Assembly (NCBI RefSeq): GCF_014200595.1
Contig: NZ_JACHCG010000001.1
Span: forward strand, 558,001-622,000
DNA: 64,000 nucleotides
From: Pedobacter cryoconitis
GTDB taxonomy: Bacteria > Bacteroidota > Bacteroidia > Sphingobacteriales > Sphingobacteriaceae
Direction of reading: 5' to 3'
The first letter of the stretch is position 1; each line of letters starts with the position of its first letter. The notes beneath the pieces are model-generated. The model had not been told where the DNA came from. It ran no database searches and saw only the letters and a list, made by a program, of their open reading frames with translations. Of the stretch, positions 51,411 through 60,060 are shown in pieces. The position numbers were made by a program, and so were the translations under genes.

Positions 51411-51440
51411 AAAAAAAAAGCATCCTGTAAAAAAGATGCT
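51411..51440 (-). terminator. Terminator after the acidic small protein
   Basis: AGCATC (51419-51424) pairs with GATGCT (51435-51440). The A-run on the left (51411-51419) becomes a U-tract on the minus strand, 23 bp past the stop of the acidic gene. Confidence 0.8.
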
Positions 51441-51462
51441 CTATATAATTTGACAGAATTAC

Positions 51463-51663
51463 TTAGTAAGTATCATCGTCATCGTCTGAATCAAAGTCGT
51501 CGAAGGTGTCCAGATCATCTAATGGAAGATCAAAATCATCGTCGTCATCGTCGTAAGTTTTCTTTTTCTCAATAGAGTCATAAGAATTCTCATCATTCAT
51601 CTCTTTGTCCTGTGCCTGATCATCTAATGAACTTTTCTTAACAGATTTTTTTGGAGTTGTCAT
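51463..51663 (-). CDS. Very acidic low-complexity small protein
   Basis: A 66-residue protein whose first 20 residues are Ser/Lys/Gln-rich (MTTPKKSVKKSSLDDQAQDK) and whose second half is almost entirely Asp, with DDDDDD and DDDDD runs and a few Leu/Phe spaced as in DLPLDDLDTFDDFDSD. No signal peptide or enzyme motif. ATG start and terminator support expression. Regularly spaced acidic/aromatic residues recall disordered ligand-binding tails; function unknown. Confidence 0.75.
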   Translation of the reverse strand: MTTPKKSVKKSSLDDQAQDKEMNDENSYDSIEKKKTYDDDDDDFDLPLDDLDTFDDFDSDDDDDTY

Positions 51664-52089
51664 TTGTCTTAAATAAAATTACCAGAGTTGTTGATACGTT
51701 AAATTTACGAAAAATCTTTTTAAATAGCATCGAAGCTGCTTTTATTGATTTTTTGCTCAATCAAATTTAACATAAAAAGCTTTTCAAAAAAAGAACTTTT
51801 TTCAAATTTTGACTGAAGTTTTTCAAGAGCTTGCTGATCAGATCATAATCGGCAATAATCCGGGACAAAAAAAAAGTGGTAAAGCTTTAACTTTACCACT
51901 TTTAACACACAAATGAAACCTGAATTGAGATAAGTTTTAGGTTAGGTTAAAAATATCTTTGGCCAATTCTATAAGAACGCGTTTTACAAACTTTGTTTGT
52001 TTTAATATCTATAACAAGTTTAATGCTATTTTCATTTCAAACGAATAATACTTAGTAAGTGGTAGGTATCTTCGAGTAAACGGTAAAAT
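51664..52089. other. 426-bp gene-free region
   Basis: No convincing coding frame. It holds the minus-strand terminator of the propeller-kinase operon (51867-51903), 187 nt past that operon's stop, and the upstream region of the acidic gene with a TAAATTTG box (minus strand, 51769-51762) that matches the -7 consensus. The 180 nt between kinase stop and terminator show no structure I can name. Confidence 0.6.
51867..51903 (-). terminator. Terminator of the propeller-kinase operon
   Basis: AAAAGTGGTAAAG (51872-51884) pairs with CTTTACCACTTTT (51891-51903) around a 6-nt loop, and the nine-A run at 51867-51875 gives a strong U-tract on the minus strand. Confidence 0.9.
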
Positions 52090-55038
52090 CTACCTGTTTG
52101 GGACTAAAATAGAGATAGTTGTACCCGAGTTACCGTTCTGTTTAATACTGATTTGTATTGGATTTGCTTCGATCTGGTTAATCAGGTTGATCCTTTCCTG
52201 GGTAAGGCTCATGCCTTTACTCTCATGTTTTTCTCTTTTTACACGCAGTGAATTGTCTATTCCAACGCCATCATCTATGATTTGGATCAATAAATAAGCG
52301 GCATCCTGATGTTGAATTACAATGGAGATTTTCCCGCCTTCTTCTTTAGGCATCAGGCCGTGCCAGATTGCATTTTCTATATAGGGCTGCAATATCATGG
52401 AGGGAATCATCGTCTCATCCTGGTCGATGTCCGGGGCAATGTGAATGTTATAATTGAACTTCTCTCCGAATCTTTTCTTTTCCAGGGTCAGGTAAAGGGA
52501 AAGGTATTCAATTTCCTCTTCTATAGAAATAAAACTTTTGGTACAGATGTCCAGGTTTTTTCTGATCAGACGGGCAAAACCAGTCAGGATCTTATTGGCT
52601 GAGGAAGTATCTTTGGTATTGATGTAATGCTGGATCGAGTTCATCACATTGAAAACAAAATGTGGATTCATCATCGCTTGCAAAGCCTGTTGTTCGAGCA
52701 TCAGGATTTTATTTTTCAGCAGCAGCCTTTGTTGTTCTTTATCTTTTTGCTGCTGGGTCACGATAACCGCAATCTTATAAAAACTAAAGCTGGCCAAAAG
52801 CAGCATGACGAAGATGAACCACCAGGATTGCCAGAAATGCGCTTTTAAGACGAAACTTACGGCTACCGGTTTGCTCCACTGGCTATTGTTTGTTTTTGCG
52901 CTGAGCTCAAATTTATAGGTGCCGGGTTCCAGAGAAGAGAATTCCAGTCTCCTGTTTTTTGTTTCTGTCCATGGGTTGCCTGATTTTAACCGGTAGCGAT
53001 ATAAGATATAGTTGTTTTGAAAGTCAAGGGCACTGTAGTAAAATGTAATATTATTTGCTGCTGGGGCAAGGTTGAAAGAATCTGTATTCAGGCTTAGTGG
53101 TTTTCTGTTATTGATAATGGTGGATATCAATACTTTAGGCATCTCTTTATTTCTGTCAAAAGGGGTATTGGCAAAGAAAACCAGGCCATGGTTGGTTGCG
53201 AAGTAGGCGGTATCACGATCTATATATAAGCCATTTACATCGTTGTCGAGCAGGTTATTGGTATATTCAAATGATTCTACCGGGTTTTTGCTGTTTAAAA
53301 AGATCCGGTTTACGCCATTGGTGGTCACTACCCAAACATGATCTTTCTGGATGTAAAGTTTTTTGCAGATGTTGTTTGCCAGTCCGTCTTCACGGGTGAT
53401 TTGCCGGATCAGCAGGTTGTTTTTAAAGAAAAGCAGGCCATATCCATCGGTAGCGAGCACAATAGTACCATCTGGTAATTGCGCAATGTCGTTAATCCTT
53501 TTGGTTAACAGCGGATGGCGCTGATAGTGCCTGGTGAGCTTGCCTGCTGATAGCTCGGCCAGTCCGTTCACGTTGGAAAACCAGAGGTTGTCGTCTTTGT
53601 CATAATAGACGCGATAGGCTCTGTTGCTGAAGAAGTTTTCTCCTTCTTTATAATTTGATGAAGTAAATGATAGTTTATGAAATGGATCATTGACCATCAC
53701 TACACCAGAGGACAGCGCTAAGGTGAGATGATTTTTACTGCTGATACTAAAGTTTTTAAGTACAAAACCAGAGCTATGGGTTTCTTTCAGGTATTTGATA
53801 TCCTGATTTGAGGTGTGTTTAGCAGAAAGTATCCCTAAGCCATAGTCTGAACTGAAAAATACTTTTTCTCCCGATGAATCGGTACTGATTTGTTTAATGC
53901 TGCTGAACTTTTTCTTATCAGGGAGATCAATGGTACTGATCTGATGCGTGGATTTGTTCAGGATATTAATTTTTCCATTGTCCAGTCCCAGCCAGAGGTT
54001 ACCTGAATGGTCTTTGATCAGGCTTCTGACGGTGTTGTTGCTCAGGCCATAGCGATTATCCCGTATATAAACTCTTTTAGACTTTTTAGGCAGCATATAA
54101 ATACCATTGCCGGTAGCAAACCACATGTTTTCCCGATTGTCTTTGATCACCTGGTTGGTGGTCAGGTTATGCAGGTAATGTGTTTTGGTACCGTCTGCTT
54201 CCAGGTGATAGACTCCTGAATTGGTGGTTAACCACAGCTCTTTTTGGTTTTCCGCATAAAAATAGCCCGGGTTATCTGCCAGTAAAGTACTGTCAATTGT
54301 CATCGTTAGTTGCTGCTGTACTCCGTTTTTGAAATTCAATCCCTTTTTATCGAGGAAATACATGGTTTGGTCGGGCAGGTTTTTAACGGTTTTATAGGAT
54401 AGGGGACTGATCTTAAACGTTGTTTTGTTAAAGCTTTCTCCATCAAAGATACGTAGGCAGTGTACACTTGATGCCCATATCCTGCCGGATTGGTCTTCGT
54501 AAATAAAGGTATTGATGAACTGATTGGCAGGATCAGTGGAGGTGTATTTTTTTAATGATTTTCCGTCCCATCTGGCCAGCAGGTTCTTATTAGTCCCAAA
54601 CCAGAGATGGCCTTTGCTGTCTTCAAAGAAGGAAGTAACGACACCATTAAATTTTAAAAGCTGAAGTAATTTGTCATTACTTTCATTGTAGATCACGCCA
54701 TTTTTAAAGTAGCTGAGCTGACCGTTTAAAGAGAAAAACCAGATTCTTCCGGAGCGGTCTTCGTTTAACCGGATAATCTGGTTGTCGGGTAGGCCGTCAT
54801 CGATAGAGAAGTTTTCAAATACTTTTCCGTCAAAGCGGCTTACACCTGCGTCTGAAGCGACCCAGATATACCCCTTTTTGTCCTGAAGGATAAAATAACA
54901 GCTGTTGCTTGGCAAACCGTCTTTACTGCCGTAATGTTTAATAAAAGTAGTCTGTCCATAGCTGTAAATGCCTGAAACTATTAAAAGGAGTAACAGGGTG
55001 ATTCCTTTGCTATAGAAAGCTCTTGTTTTATTTATCAC
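52090..55038 (-). CDS. Beta-propeller (Reg_prop/Y_Y_Y) LytS-type sensor kinase
   Basis: A 982-residue membrane sensor. Signal peptide, then a periplasmic region of two seven-bladed propellers built from Reg_prop repeats (DGLPSNSCYFILQDKKGYIW, DGLPDNQIIRLNEDRSGRIW, and later NGLSNNTVRSLIKDHSGNLW-like units, up to about residue 640), a Y_Y_Y domain (about 660-740), one transmembrane helix (WFIFVMLLLASFSFYKIAV) and a LytS-like His_kinase with MMNPHFVFNVMNSIQHYI plus HATPase (MILQPYIENAIWHGL, IDDGVGI). Unlike hybrid HTCS regulators it has no receiver or AraC domain; it pairs with the upstream LytTR gene (11-bp overlap). Starts at GTG. Confidence 0.93.
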   Translation of the reverse strand: MINKTRAFYSKGITLLLLLIVSGIYSYGQTTFIKHYGSKDGLPSNSCYFILQDKKGYIWVASDAGVSRFDGKVFENFSIDDGLPDNQIIRLNEDRSGRIWFFSLNGQLSYFKNGVIYNESNDKLLQLLKFNGVVTSFFEDSKGHLWFGTNKNLLARWDGKSLKKYTSTDPANQFINTFIYEDQSGRIWASSVHCLRIFDGESFNKTTFKISPLSYKTVKNLPDQTMYFLDKKGLNFKNGVQQQLTMTIDSTLLADNPGYFYAENQKELWLTTNSGVYHLEADGTKTHYLHNLTTNQVIKDNRENMWFATGNGIYMLPKKSKRVYIRDNRYGLSNNTVRSLIKDHSGNLWLGLDNGKINILNKSTHQISTIDLPDKKKFSSIKQISTDSSGEKVFFSSDYGLGILSAKHTSNQDIKYLKETHSSGFVLKNFSISSKNHLTLALSSGVVMVNDPFHKLSFTSSNYKEGENFFSNRAYRVYYDKDDNLWFSNVNGLAELSAGKLTRHYQRHPLLTKRINDIAQLPDGTIVLATDGYGLLFFKNNLLIRQITREDGLANNICKKLYIQKDHVWVVTTNGVNRIFLNSKNPVESFEYTNNLLDNDVNGLYIDRDTAYFATNHGLVFFANTPFDRNKEMPKVLISTIINNRKPLSLNTDSFNLAPAANNITFYYSALDFQNNYILYRYRLKSGNPWTETKNRRLEFSSLEPGTYKFELSAKTNNSQWSKPVAVSFVLKAHFWQSWWFIFVMLLLASFSFYKIAVIVTQQQKDKEQQRLLLKNKILMLEQQALQAMMNPHFVFNVMNSIQHYINTKDTSSANKILTGFARLIRKNLDICTKSFISIEEEIEYLSLYLTLEKKRFGEKFNYNIHIAPDIDQDETMIPSMILQPYIENAIWHGLMPKEEGGKISIVIQHQDAAYLLIQIIDDGVGIDNSLRVKREKHESKGMSLTQERINLINQIEANPIQISIKQNGNSGTTISILVPNR

Positions 55039-55807
55039 TGGCGAAATTGGTATATTGTTTAACTTTCTCTGCGAAAATACTTGCTCTGCGCCTTGATACG
55101 GCTATTTTCTCTCCGTTTTTTAACAAAACTTCCAGGCCGTTTTTTGAGTTGTATTCTTTCAGATAATTTAAATTTACAATACTGGATTTATGAATCCGGA
55201 TAAATTGATCTTCTGGTAAAATCTCTTCATAATCTTTCAATACTTTGGATACGGTAATTTTATCCCTGTTGTCGAGATGAAAGATGGAATAATTGCTATC
55301 TGCTTCTATATGAATGATTTCATTAAGGTCAATCAGGGTGTATCCTTGTCCGTTCGGCAAACTTATTTTCCTGATTTCTGACCGGTCTGCTAAATTATTT
55401 GCTAAATTTTTTAAGCGCTCATTCCGGTCGGATTCCTGGTCAATCATACGGATTAATTTTGCTGCTTTTTCTACCGTTTCTTTAAGCTCATCGATGTCGA
55501 TTGGCTTCAGTAAATAGTCCAGTGCATTAGCCTTAATTGCTCTTAAAGCATACTGGTCATAAGCAGTAGTGAATACGACCTGGGTATTGTGCAGTTTCGC
55601 GTCTGGAATAAGCTCAAAGCCATTTTTTCCGGGCATAGCGATATCCAGAAAGATCAGGTCGACCTCATGTAAAGAGAGCAGTTCACGTGCCTCATCTACC
55701 GATTTTGCAATCCCGCTGATGTGCACATTTTCGCAATTTTCCTGTAAGAGAAAAAAAAGTGAAGACCGCGCAAATTCTTCATCGTCTACTATTATCACAT
55801 TGAACAC
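55028..55807 (-). CDS. LytTR family response regulator
   Basis: A 259-residue regulator: receiver (VIIVDDEEFARSS, phosphoacceptor Asp in LIFLDIAMPGKNGFELI, TTAYDQYA, YLLKPIDI) and LytTR DNA-binding domain (about 150-259; EIIHIEADSNYSIFHLDNRD, FIRIHKSSIVNLNYLKEY). The start is a GTG; an in-frame stop at 55820-55822 excludes anything much longer. First gene of the operon with the propeller kinase, and divergent from the two ferritin-like genes, which are its most obvious target candidates. Confidence 0.93.
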   Translation of the reverse strand: MFNVIIVDDEEFARSSLFFLLQENCENVHISGIAKSVDEARELLSLHEVDLIFLDIAMPGKNGFELIPDAKLHNTQVVFTTAYDQYALRAIKANALDYLLKPIDIDELKETVEKAAKLIRMIDQESDRNERLKNLANNLADRSEIRKISLPNGQGYTLIDLNEIIHIEADSNYSIFHLDNRDKITVSKVLKDYEEILPEDQFIRIHKSSIVNLNYLKEYNSKNGLEVLLKNGEKIAVSRRRASIFAEKVKQYTNFASDK

Positions 55808-55962
55808 AAGCCGATATTTTTATAAGGTGAAATTATCAAAAAAATAGGGGAGTCAAGAATTTTTTTGACAAAGTCAAAAACCAAAGCGATTTAGATGCCG
55901 TATGTCACGGTATAATCATGGGGGCCCTCAACTTAGTTGAACCATAATTTAAATCATTTCTT

Positions 55963-56673
55963 ATGAAAAGTTTACAAGGAGAGAAAGAGATACTGCTTCA
56001 GGAGAGCGGTATCCTGACTGCAAAACTGCAACGCAGATCTTTTCTGCAATATGCAGGAGCAGGGGTTGCAGGGGTAGCTTTAATTGCTGCGGGCTGTAAA
56101 AAAGACAAAAGTACTCCAGGTTTGGATACAGGTGTGGATTTAGGTAGCGGTGATCCGGGTATCTTAAATTACGCCTATGCACTGGAACAATTAGAAGGTG
56201 CATTTTATGATGCAGTGGTAAAAAGCCCTTATACTGGTATTCCTGCAAATGAGCTTGCTTTACTGACTGATATCAGAGATCATGAGTTAGCTCACCGTGA
56301 ATTTTTCAAAAAAGCATTGGGTACAGGAGCGATTGTAAGTTTGACAGTAGATTTTTCATCGATTAATTTTGCTGACAGAGCAAGTGTACTGAATACAGCC
56401 AAAGCATTTGAAGATTTAGGGGTTTCAGCTTATAATGGAGCTGGTAAACTTTTAAAAACGGCAAAATATTTAGAGGTTGCTGGAAAGATCGTCTCTGTTG
56501 AAGCACGTCATGCGGCTTTAATCCGTGATTTGATTTCGAATGGAACCTTCGCTGATTCAACTGCTGTTGATGCGAACGGACTTGATGGTGCCAGAACACC
56601 TATCCAGGTTTTAACTATCGCTAAAACGTATATTAAAACTGCAATTAACGCGTCTAATTTACCTACTTCTTAA
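55963..56673 (+). CDS. Tat-type exported ferritin-like lipoprotein
   Basis: A 236-residue protein. A twin-arginine-like segment (LQRRSFLQYAGAGVAG) lies after about 24 residues and a lipobox (IAAGCKK, Cys at about 45) follows, so it is probably a Tat-exported lipoprotein. The mature part is a ferritin-like four-helix domain (PF13668-type, desiccation-related family) with the Glu/His pattern LEQLEGAFYD, DIRDHELAHREFF, FEDLGVSAYNG and SVEARHAALIRD that fits a di-metal site. Function unknown. It forms a pair with the next gene (11 bp gap) and is divergent from a LytTR regulator. Confidence 0.85.
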   Translation: MKSLQGEKEILLQESGILTAKLQRRSFLQYAGAGVAGVALIAAGCKKDKSTPGLDTGVDLGSGDPGILNYAYALEQLEGAFYDAVVKSPYTGIPANELALLTDIRDHELAHREFFKKALGTGAIVSLTVDFSSINFADRASVLNTAKAFEDLGVSAYNGAGKLLKTAKYLEVAGKIVSVEARHAALIRDLISNGTFADSTAVDANGLDGARTPIQVLTIAKTYIKTAINASNLPTS

Positions 56674-56684
56674 TCCTGGAAATC

Positions 56685-57515
56685 ATGAATATCATTAACA
56701 TATTAGAAGAAATTGAAAAAGTGGATGGAGAAGTGTATGAACGCTTAAATCCACGCAGAGCGGCAATGAAATCATTTTATGGCTTTGGATCAAAAGTAGC
56801 TTTAGCTGCGCTTCCGATGGCTTTAGGCTCTATGTTCAAAAAAGCTTACGGACAAACCACTACAAGTGTGATTGACGTGTTAAACTTTGCTTTAACTTTG
56901 GAATATATTGAATATAATTTCTATCAGACTGGTATTAATACTGCTGGATTAATTCCTGCTGGTACACCTGCTGTAGCAGCGATTGCTAACATTCGTGATC
57001 ATGAATTAGCACACGTTAATTTATTAAAAGGAGCAATTACTGCTTCTGGTGGTACTCCGGTATCTTATACTGCGGCTTCATTTGATTTTACTGCAAAAGG
57101 GAATTTCCCAACTGTATTCTCTGATTATCCAACTTTTCTTGCGGTAGCGCAAGTATTTGAAGATACAGGTGTAAGAGCTTATAAAGGACAGGCTGGTAAC
57201 TTAATGAGCAGCCCAAGTGTATTACAAACTGCTTTACAAATTCACTCCGTTGAAGCGCGCCACGCTGCGCATATCCGCCAAATGCGTAAAGCGCCAGCTG
57301 GTGGAGGTTTAACTAATTTAAAACCATGGATTACTGGTGCAAATGATAGTGGGGTTGCAGCAGCAGCAGCGAGTTATGCTGGTGAAGATAATGTAACACA
57401 GTTAGATATCAACATTCCAGGCCTTGGTTTCTCAGTAAATGCATCAACAGAGGCTTTTGATGAGCCACTAACTATGCCTCAGGTACTTTCGATTGCAAGC
57501 CTGTTTATCAAATAA
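56685..57515 (+). CDS. Ferritin-like exported protein (partner of the preceding gene)
   Basis: A 276-residue ferritin-like protein with the same helix motifs: TLEYIEYNFYQTG, NIRDHELAHVNLLKGAI, VFEDTGVRAYKGQAGNL, HSVEARHAAHIRQMRK. The N-terminus has RRAAMKSFYGFGSKVALAAL (twin-Arg-like, with a hydrophobic stretch) before MFKKAYGQ, compatible with Tat export but no lipobox Cys. A C-terminal extension of about 60 residues is unique to this partner. The two proteins probably assemble as a heteromeric di-metal protein outside the cytoplasm; inferred from pairing. Confidence 0.85.
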   Translation: MNIINILEEIEKVDGEVYERLNPRRAAMKSFYGFGSKVALAALPMALGSMFKKAYGQTTTSVIDVLNFALTLEYIEYNFYQTGINTAGLIPAGTPAVAAIANIRDHELAHVNLLKGAITASGGTPVSYTAASFDFTAKGNFPTVFSDYPTFLAVAQVFEDTGVRAYKGQAGNLMSSPSVLQTALQIHSVEARHAAHIRQMRKAPAGGGLTNLKPWITGANDSGVAAAAASYAGEDNVTQLDINIPGLGFSVNASTEAFDEPLTMPQVLSIASLFIK

Positions 57516-57541
57516 TTTTTCGAGGGGGAGATACAGTGAGG

Positions 57542-57573
57542 AAAAGGAAGAGGATCGAAATTCTCTTCCTTTT
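57542..57573 (+). terminator. Terminator after the ferritin-like pair
   Basis: AAAAGGAAGAG (57542-57552) pairs with CTCTTCCTTTT (57563-57573) around a 10-nt loop, with further T downstream. It also lies between this pair and convergent mqnC. Confidence 0.88.
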
Positions 57574-57594
57574 TATTTTTTATAGCAGCAATGA

Positions 57595-58719
57595 TTAGTA
57601 ATTAATCACTTGTTCCTCTAAATGTTCAGGCAGGTCACGGTAGTTGTATTGCTGACCTCTTAATTGAGGTTCAAAACCTGCTTCTCTGATCGCATCCTGT
57701 ATTCCTTTTGCAGTAAAACGGTGTGGTGCACCAGCAGCAGAAACTACATTTTCTTCAATCATAATAGATCCAAAATCATTAGCACCTGCATGTAAACACA
57801 ATTGTGCTACATTTTTACCTACAGTCAGCCATGACGCTTGTATATTTTTAACGTTCGGCAGCATAATTCTGCTCAGGGCAAGCATCCTTACGTATTCATC
57901 TCCGGAAACATCATTCGTAATTCCTCTTAAACGTTTCAACAAAGTACCGTCATCCTGGAAAGGCCATGGAATAAAGGCTAAAAATCCTTTAGCGTCTGCT
58001 GGTTTTTCACTCTGAACTTCTCTGATCCAGACTAAATGCTCGAAACGTTCGTCTATAGTTTCAACATGACCAAACATCATGGTTGCAGAGGTCGTAATAT
58101 CCAGCTGGTGTGCTGCACGCATTACATCCAGCCATTCCTGTCCACCACATTTTCCTTTGGAAATTAACCGGCGAACCCTGTCATTCAGAATTTCTGCACC
58201 TGCACCAGGCAAAGAATCCATGCCGGCAGCTTTCAATGCGCTTAAAACTTCTGTGTGGGTAAGTTTATCGATTTTTGCAACGTGTGCAATTTCAGGCGGG
58301 CCTAATGCGTGTAATTTAAGATCAGGATAAAGTTCTTTTAACTTTCTGAACAGGTCAGCATAAAATTCAAGCCCAAGGTCGGGATGATGTCCGCCCTGTA
58401 AAAGTAACTGATCACCGCCCAGACGGAAAGTCTCTTCAATTTTAACTTTATAAGTCTCTATGTCTGTGATATAGCTTTCATCATGACCCGGTCTTCTGAA
58501 GAAATTGCAAAATTTACAGTTCGCAATACACACATTCGTGGTATTAACGTTTCTATCAATTTGCCAGGTAACTTTTCCGCTCGGTACTTGTTTTTTTCTC
58601 AGCTCATTTGCAACAAAGGCCAAATCGGCAGTAGAAGCATTGTGGTACAAAAACACGCCCTCTTCTTTTGTTAAAAAGTCGAATTGCAGAGCCCTTTGTA
58701 ATAATTCGGCAGTATTCAT
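57595..58719 (-). CDS. mqnC: Cyclic dehypoxanthinyl futalosine synthase
   Basis: A 374-residue radical SAM enzyme of the futalosine route to menaquinone, converting dehypoxanthine futalosine to its cyclic form. The cluster-binding CIANCKFCNFFRRPG (CxxxCxxC) lies at about 63-77, GGDQLLLQGGHHPDLGLEFY after it, and FIPWPFQDDGTLLKRL near the middle, which separates MqnC from the related MqnE. Menaquinone is the usual respiratory quinone in this phylum. Monocistronic as far as visible. Confidence 0.93.
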   Translation of the reverse strand: MNTAELLQRALQFDFLTKEEGVFLYHNASTADLAFVANELRKKQVPSGKVTWQIDRNVNTTNVCIANCKFCNFFRRPGHDESYITDIETYKVKIEETFRLGGDQLLLQGGHHPDLGLEFYADLFRKLKELYPDLKLHALGPPEIAHVAKIDKLTHTEVLSALKAAGMDSLPGAGAEILNDRVRRLISKGKCGGQEWLDVMRAAHQLDITTSATMMFGHVETIDERFEHLVWIREVQSEKPADAKGFLAFIPWPFQDDGTLLKRLRGITNDVSGDEYVRMLALSRIMLPNVKNIQASWLTVGKNVAQLCLHAGANDFGSIMIEENVVSAAGAPHRFTAKGIQDAIREAGFEPQLRGQQYNYRDLPEHLEEQVINY

Positions 58720-58815
58720 ACAGCAAATATACCATTTGTTCTGCTGTTTTTATTTCATGAGATTATCACATTTACCCTAAATCATTATTCCTATATTTGA
58801 CACAATTATATATTT

Positions 58816-60060
58816 ATGGTAGATTTTAATCGTTTTACACTAGCTAATGGCTTACGTGTTCTGGTACACGAAGATGATACAACCCCTATGGCGGTATTAA
58901 ACATCCTTTATGATGTCGGTGCGCGGGATGAGGAAGAGGGTAAAACCGGTTTTGCACATCTTTTTGAGCACCTCATGTTTGGAGGTTCTGTTAATATACC
59001 TGTCTATGATGAACCGCTGCAAAGAGTAGGAGGGGAAAACAATGCTTTCACAAGTAATGACATTACAAATTATTATATCACTTTGCCGGCTACGAATATT
59101 GAAACTGCTTTCTGGTTGGAGAGTGATCGTATGCTGAGCCTGGCGTTTTCTGAGAAAAGTCTGGAAACACAACGTAATGTGGTTTGTGAAGAATTTAAAC
59201 AGAGATATTTAAATCAGCCTTATGGTGATGTATGGCTGAAGTTAAGGCCGCTTGCTTATAAAAAGCATGCATACCGCTGGGCAACTATAGGACAGGATCT
59301 TGCACAAATCGAAAATGCTTCGATGGAAGATGTGAAGGCCTTCTTTAAGAAACATTATAATCCGCAGAATGCCATAATGGTTGTGGGTGGAAACGTGAAA
59401 ACTGAAGAGATTAAGTTATTGGCAGAGAAATGGTTCAGTCCTATTCCTGCGGGAGATAAATATGTGAGGGACCTGGTTCAGGAGCCTGCGCAAACTGAAG
59501 CGCGCAAGGAAACTGTAACTGCAAATGTTCCTTTGAATGCATTTTACCTGGCTTTCAAAATGGCTGCGCGCAGGGATGCAGATTACCAGGTTTATGATCT
59601 TTTATCTGATGTACTTTCTCAGGGACAGTCTTCCCGGTTATATAACAGTTTACTGAAAGATCAGCAACTGTTTAGTGATATTCATGCATATATTACCAGT
59701 AGTCTGGATGAAGGTTTATTTGTTGTAGAAGGTAAACTGAGTGAAGGGGTAACGATGGAAGCAGCAGAAAAGGCTGTGTGGGCTGAACTGGATAAAATTG
59801 CAACCGAAGAGGTTAGCCAGATAGAATTGACGAAAGTGAAAAACAAATCGGAATCTATTATGGTATTTGCTGAAATGAGCCTGCTTGATAAAGCAATGAA
59901 TCTTGCTTATTATGAGTTACTGGGTGACGCAGAAGGATTAAATACTGAAATTCAGAAATATCTTGCTGTTGATGCAGCAAAACTTCTTGAAGTTGCCAAA
60001 AAGACTTTCGTGAGAGAGCAATGTTCTACTTTATACTACTTAACTTCCGAAAATGCTTAA
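58816..60060 (+). CDS. M16 family zinc peptidase (active subunit)
   Basis: A 414-residue insulinase/pitrilysin-type peptidase. The inverted zinc motif HLFEHLMF (HxxEH) is at about 55-62, with the third ligand Glu about 75 residues downstream in RNVVCEEFKQR. No signal peptide, so probably cytoplasmic or unconventionally localised. A TATATTTG box (58792-58799) precedes the ATG by 17 bp. The next gene overlaps by 8 bp and encodes a catalytically degenerate partner, the usual M16B heterodimer layout. Confidence 0.93.
   Translation: MVDFNRFTLANGLRVLVHEDDTTPMAVLNILYDVGARDEEEGKTGFAHLFEHLMFGGSVNIPVYDEPLQRVGGENNAFTSNDITNYYITLPATNIETAFWLESDRMLSLAFSEKSLETQRNVVCEEFKQRYLNQPYGDVWLKLRPLAYKKHAYRWATIGQDLAQIENASMEDVKAFFKKHYNPQNAIMVVGGNVKTEEIKLLAEKWFSPIPAGDKYVRDLVQEPAQTEARKETVTANVPLNAFYLAFKMAARRDADYQVYDLLSDVLSQGQSSRLYNSLLKDQQLFSDIHAYITSSLDEGLFVVEGKLSEGVTMEAAEKAVWAELDKIATEEVSQIELTKVKNKSESIMVFAEMSLLDKAMNLAYYELLGDAEGLNTEIQKYLAVDAAKLLEVAKKTFVREQCSTLYYLTSENA

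Noticed and set aside
52090..55038. Hybrid two-component (HTCS) polysaccharide regulator
   Set aside because: The propeller and Y_Y_Y domains suggest it, but the cytoplasmic part is LytS-like and lacks receiver and AraC domains; no glycan-use genes adjoin it.
55852..55877. GTCAA/TTGAC repeats upstream of the LytTR gene as operator
   Set aside because: Five-base arms in an AT-rich region are expected by chance; no further support.
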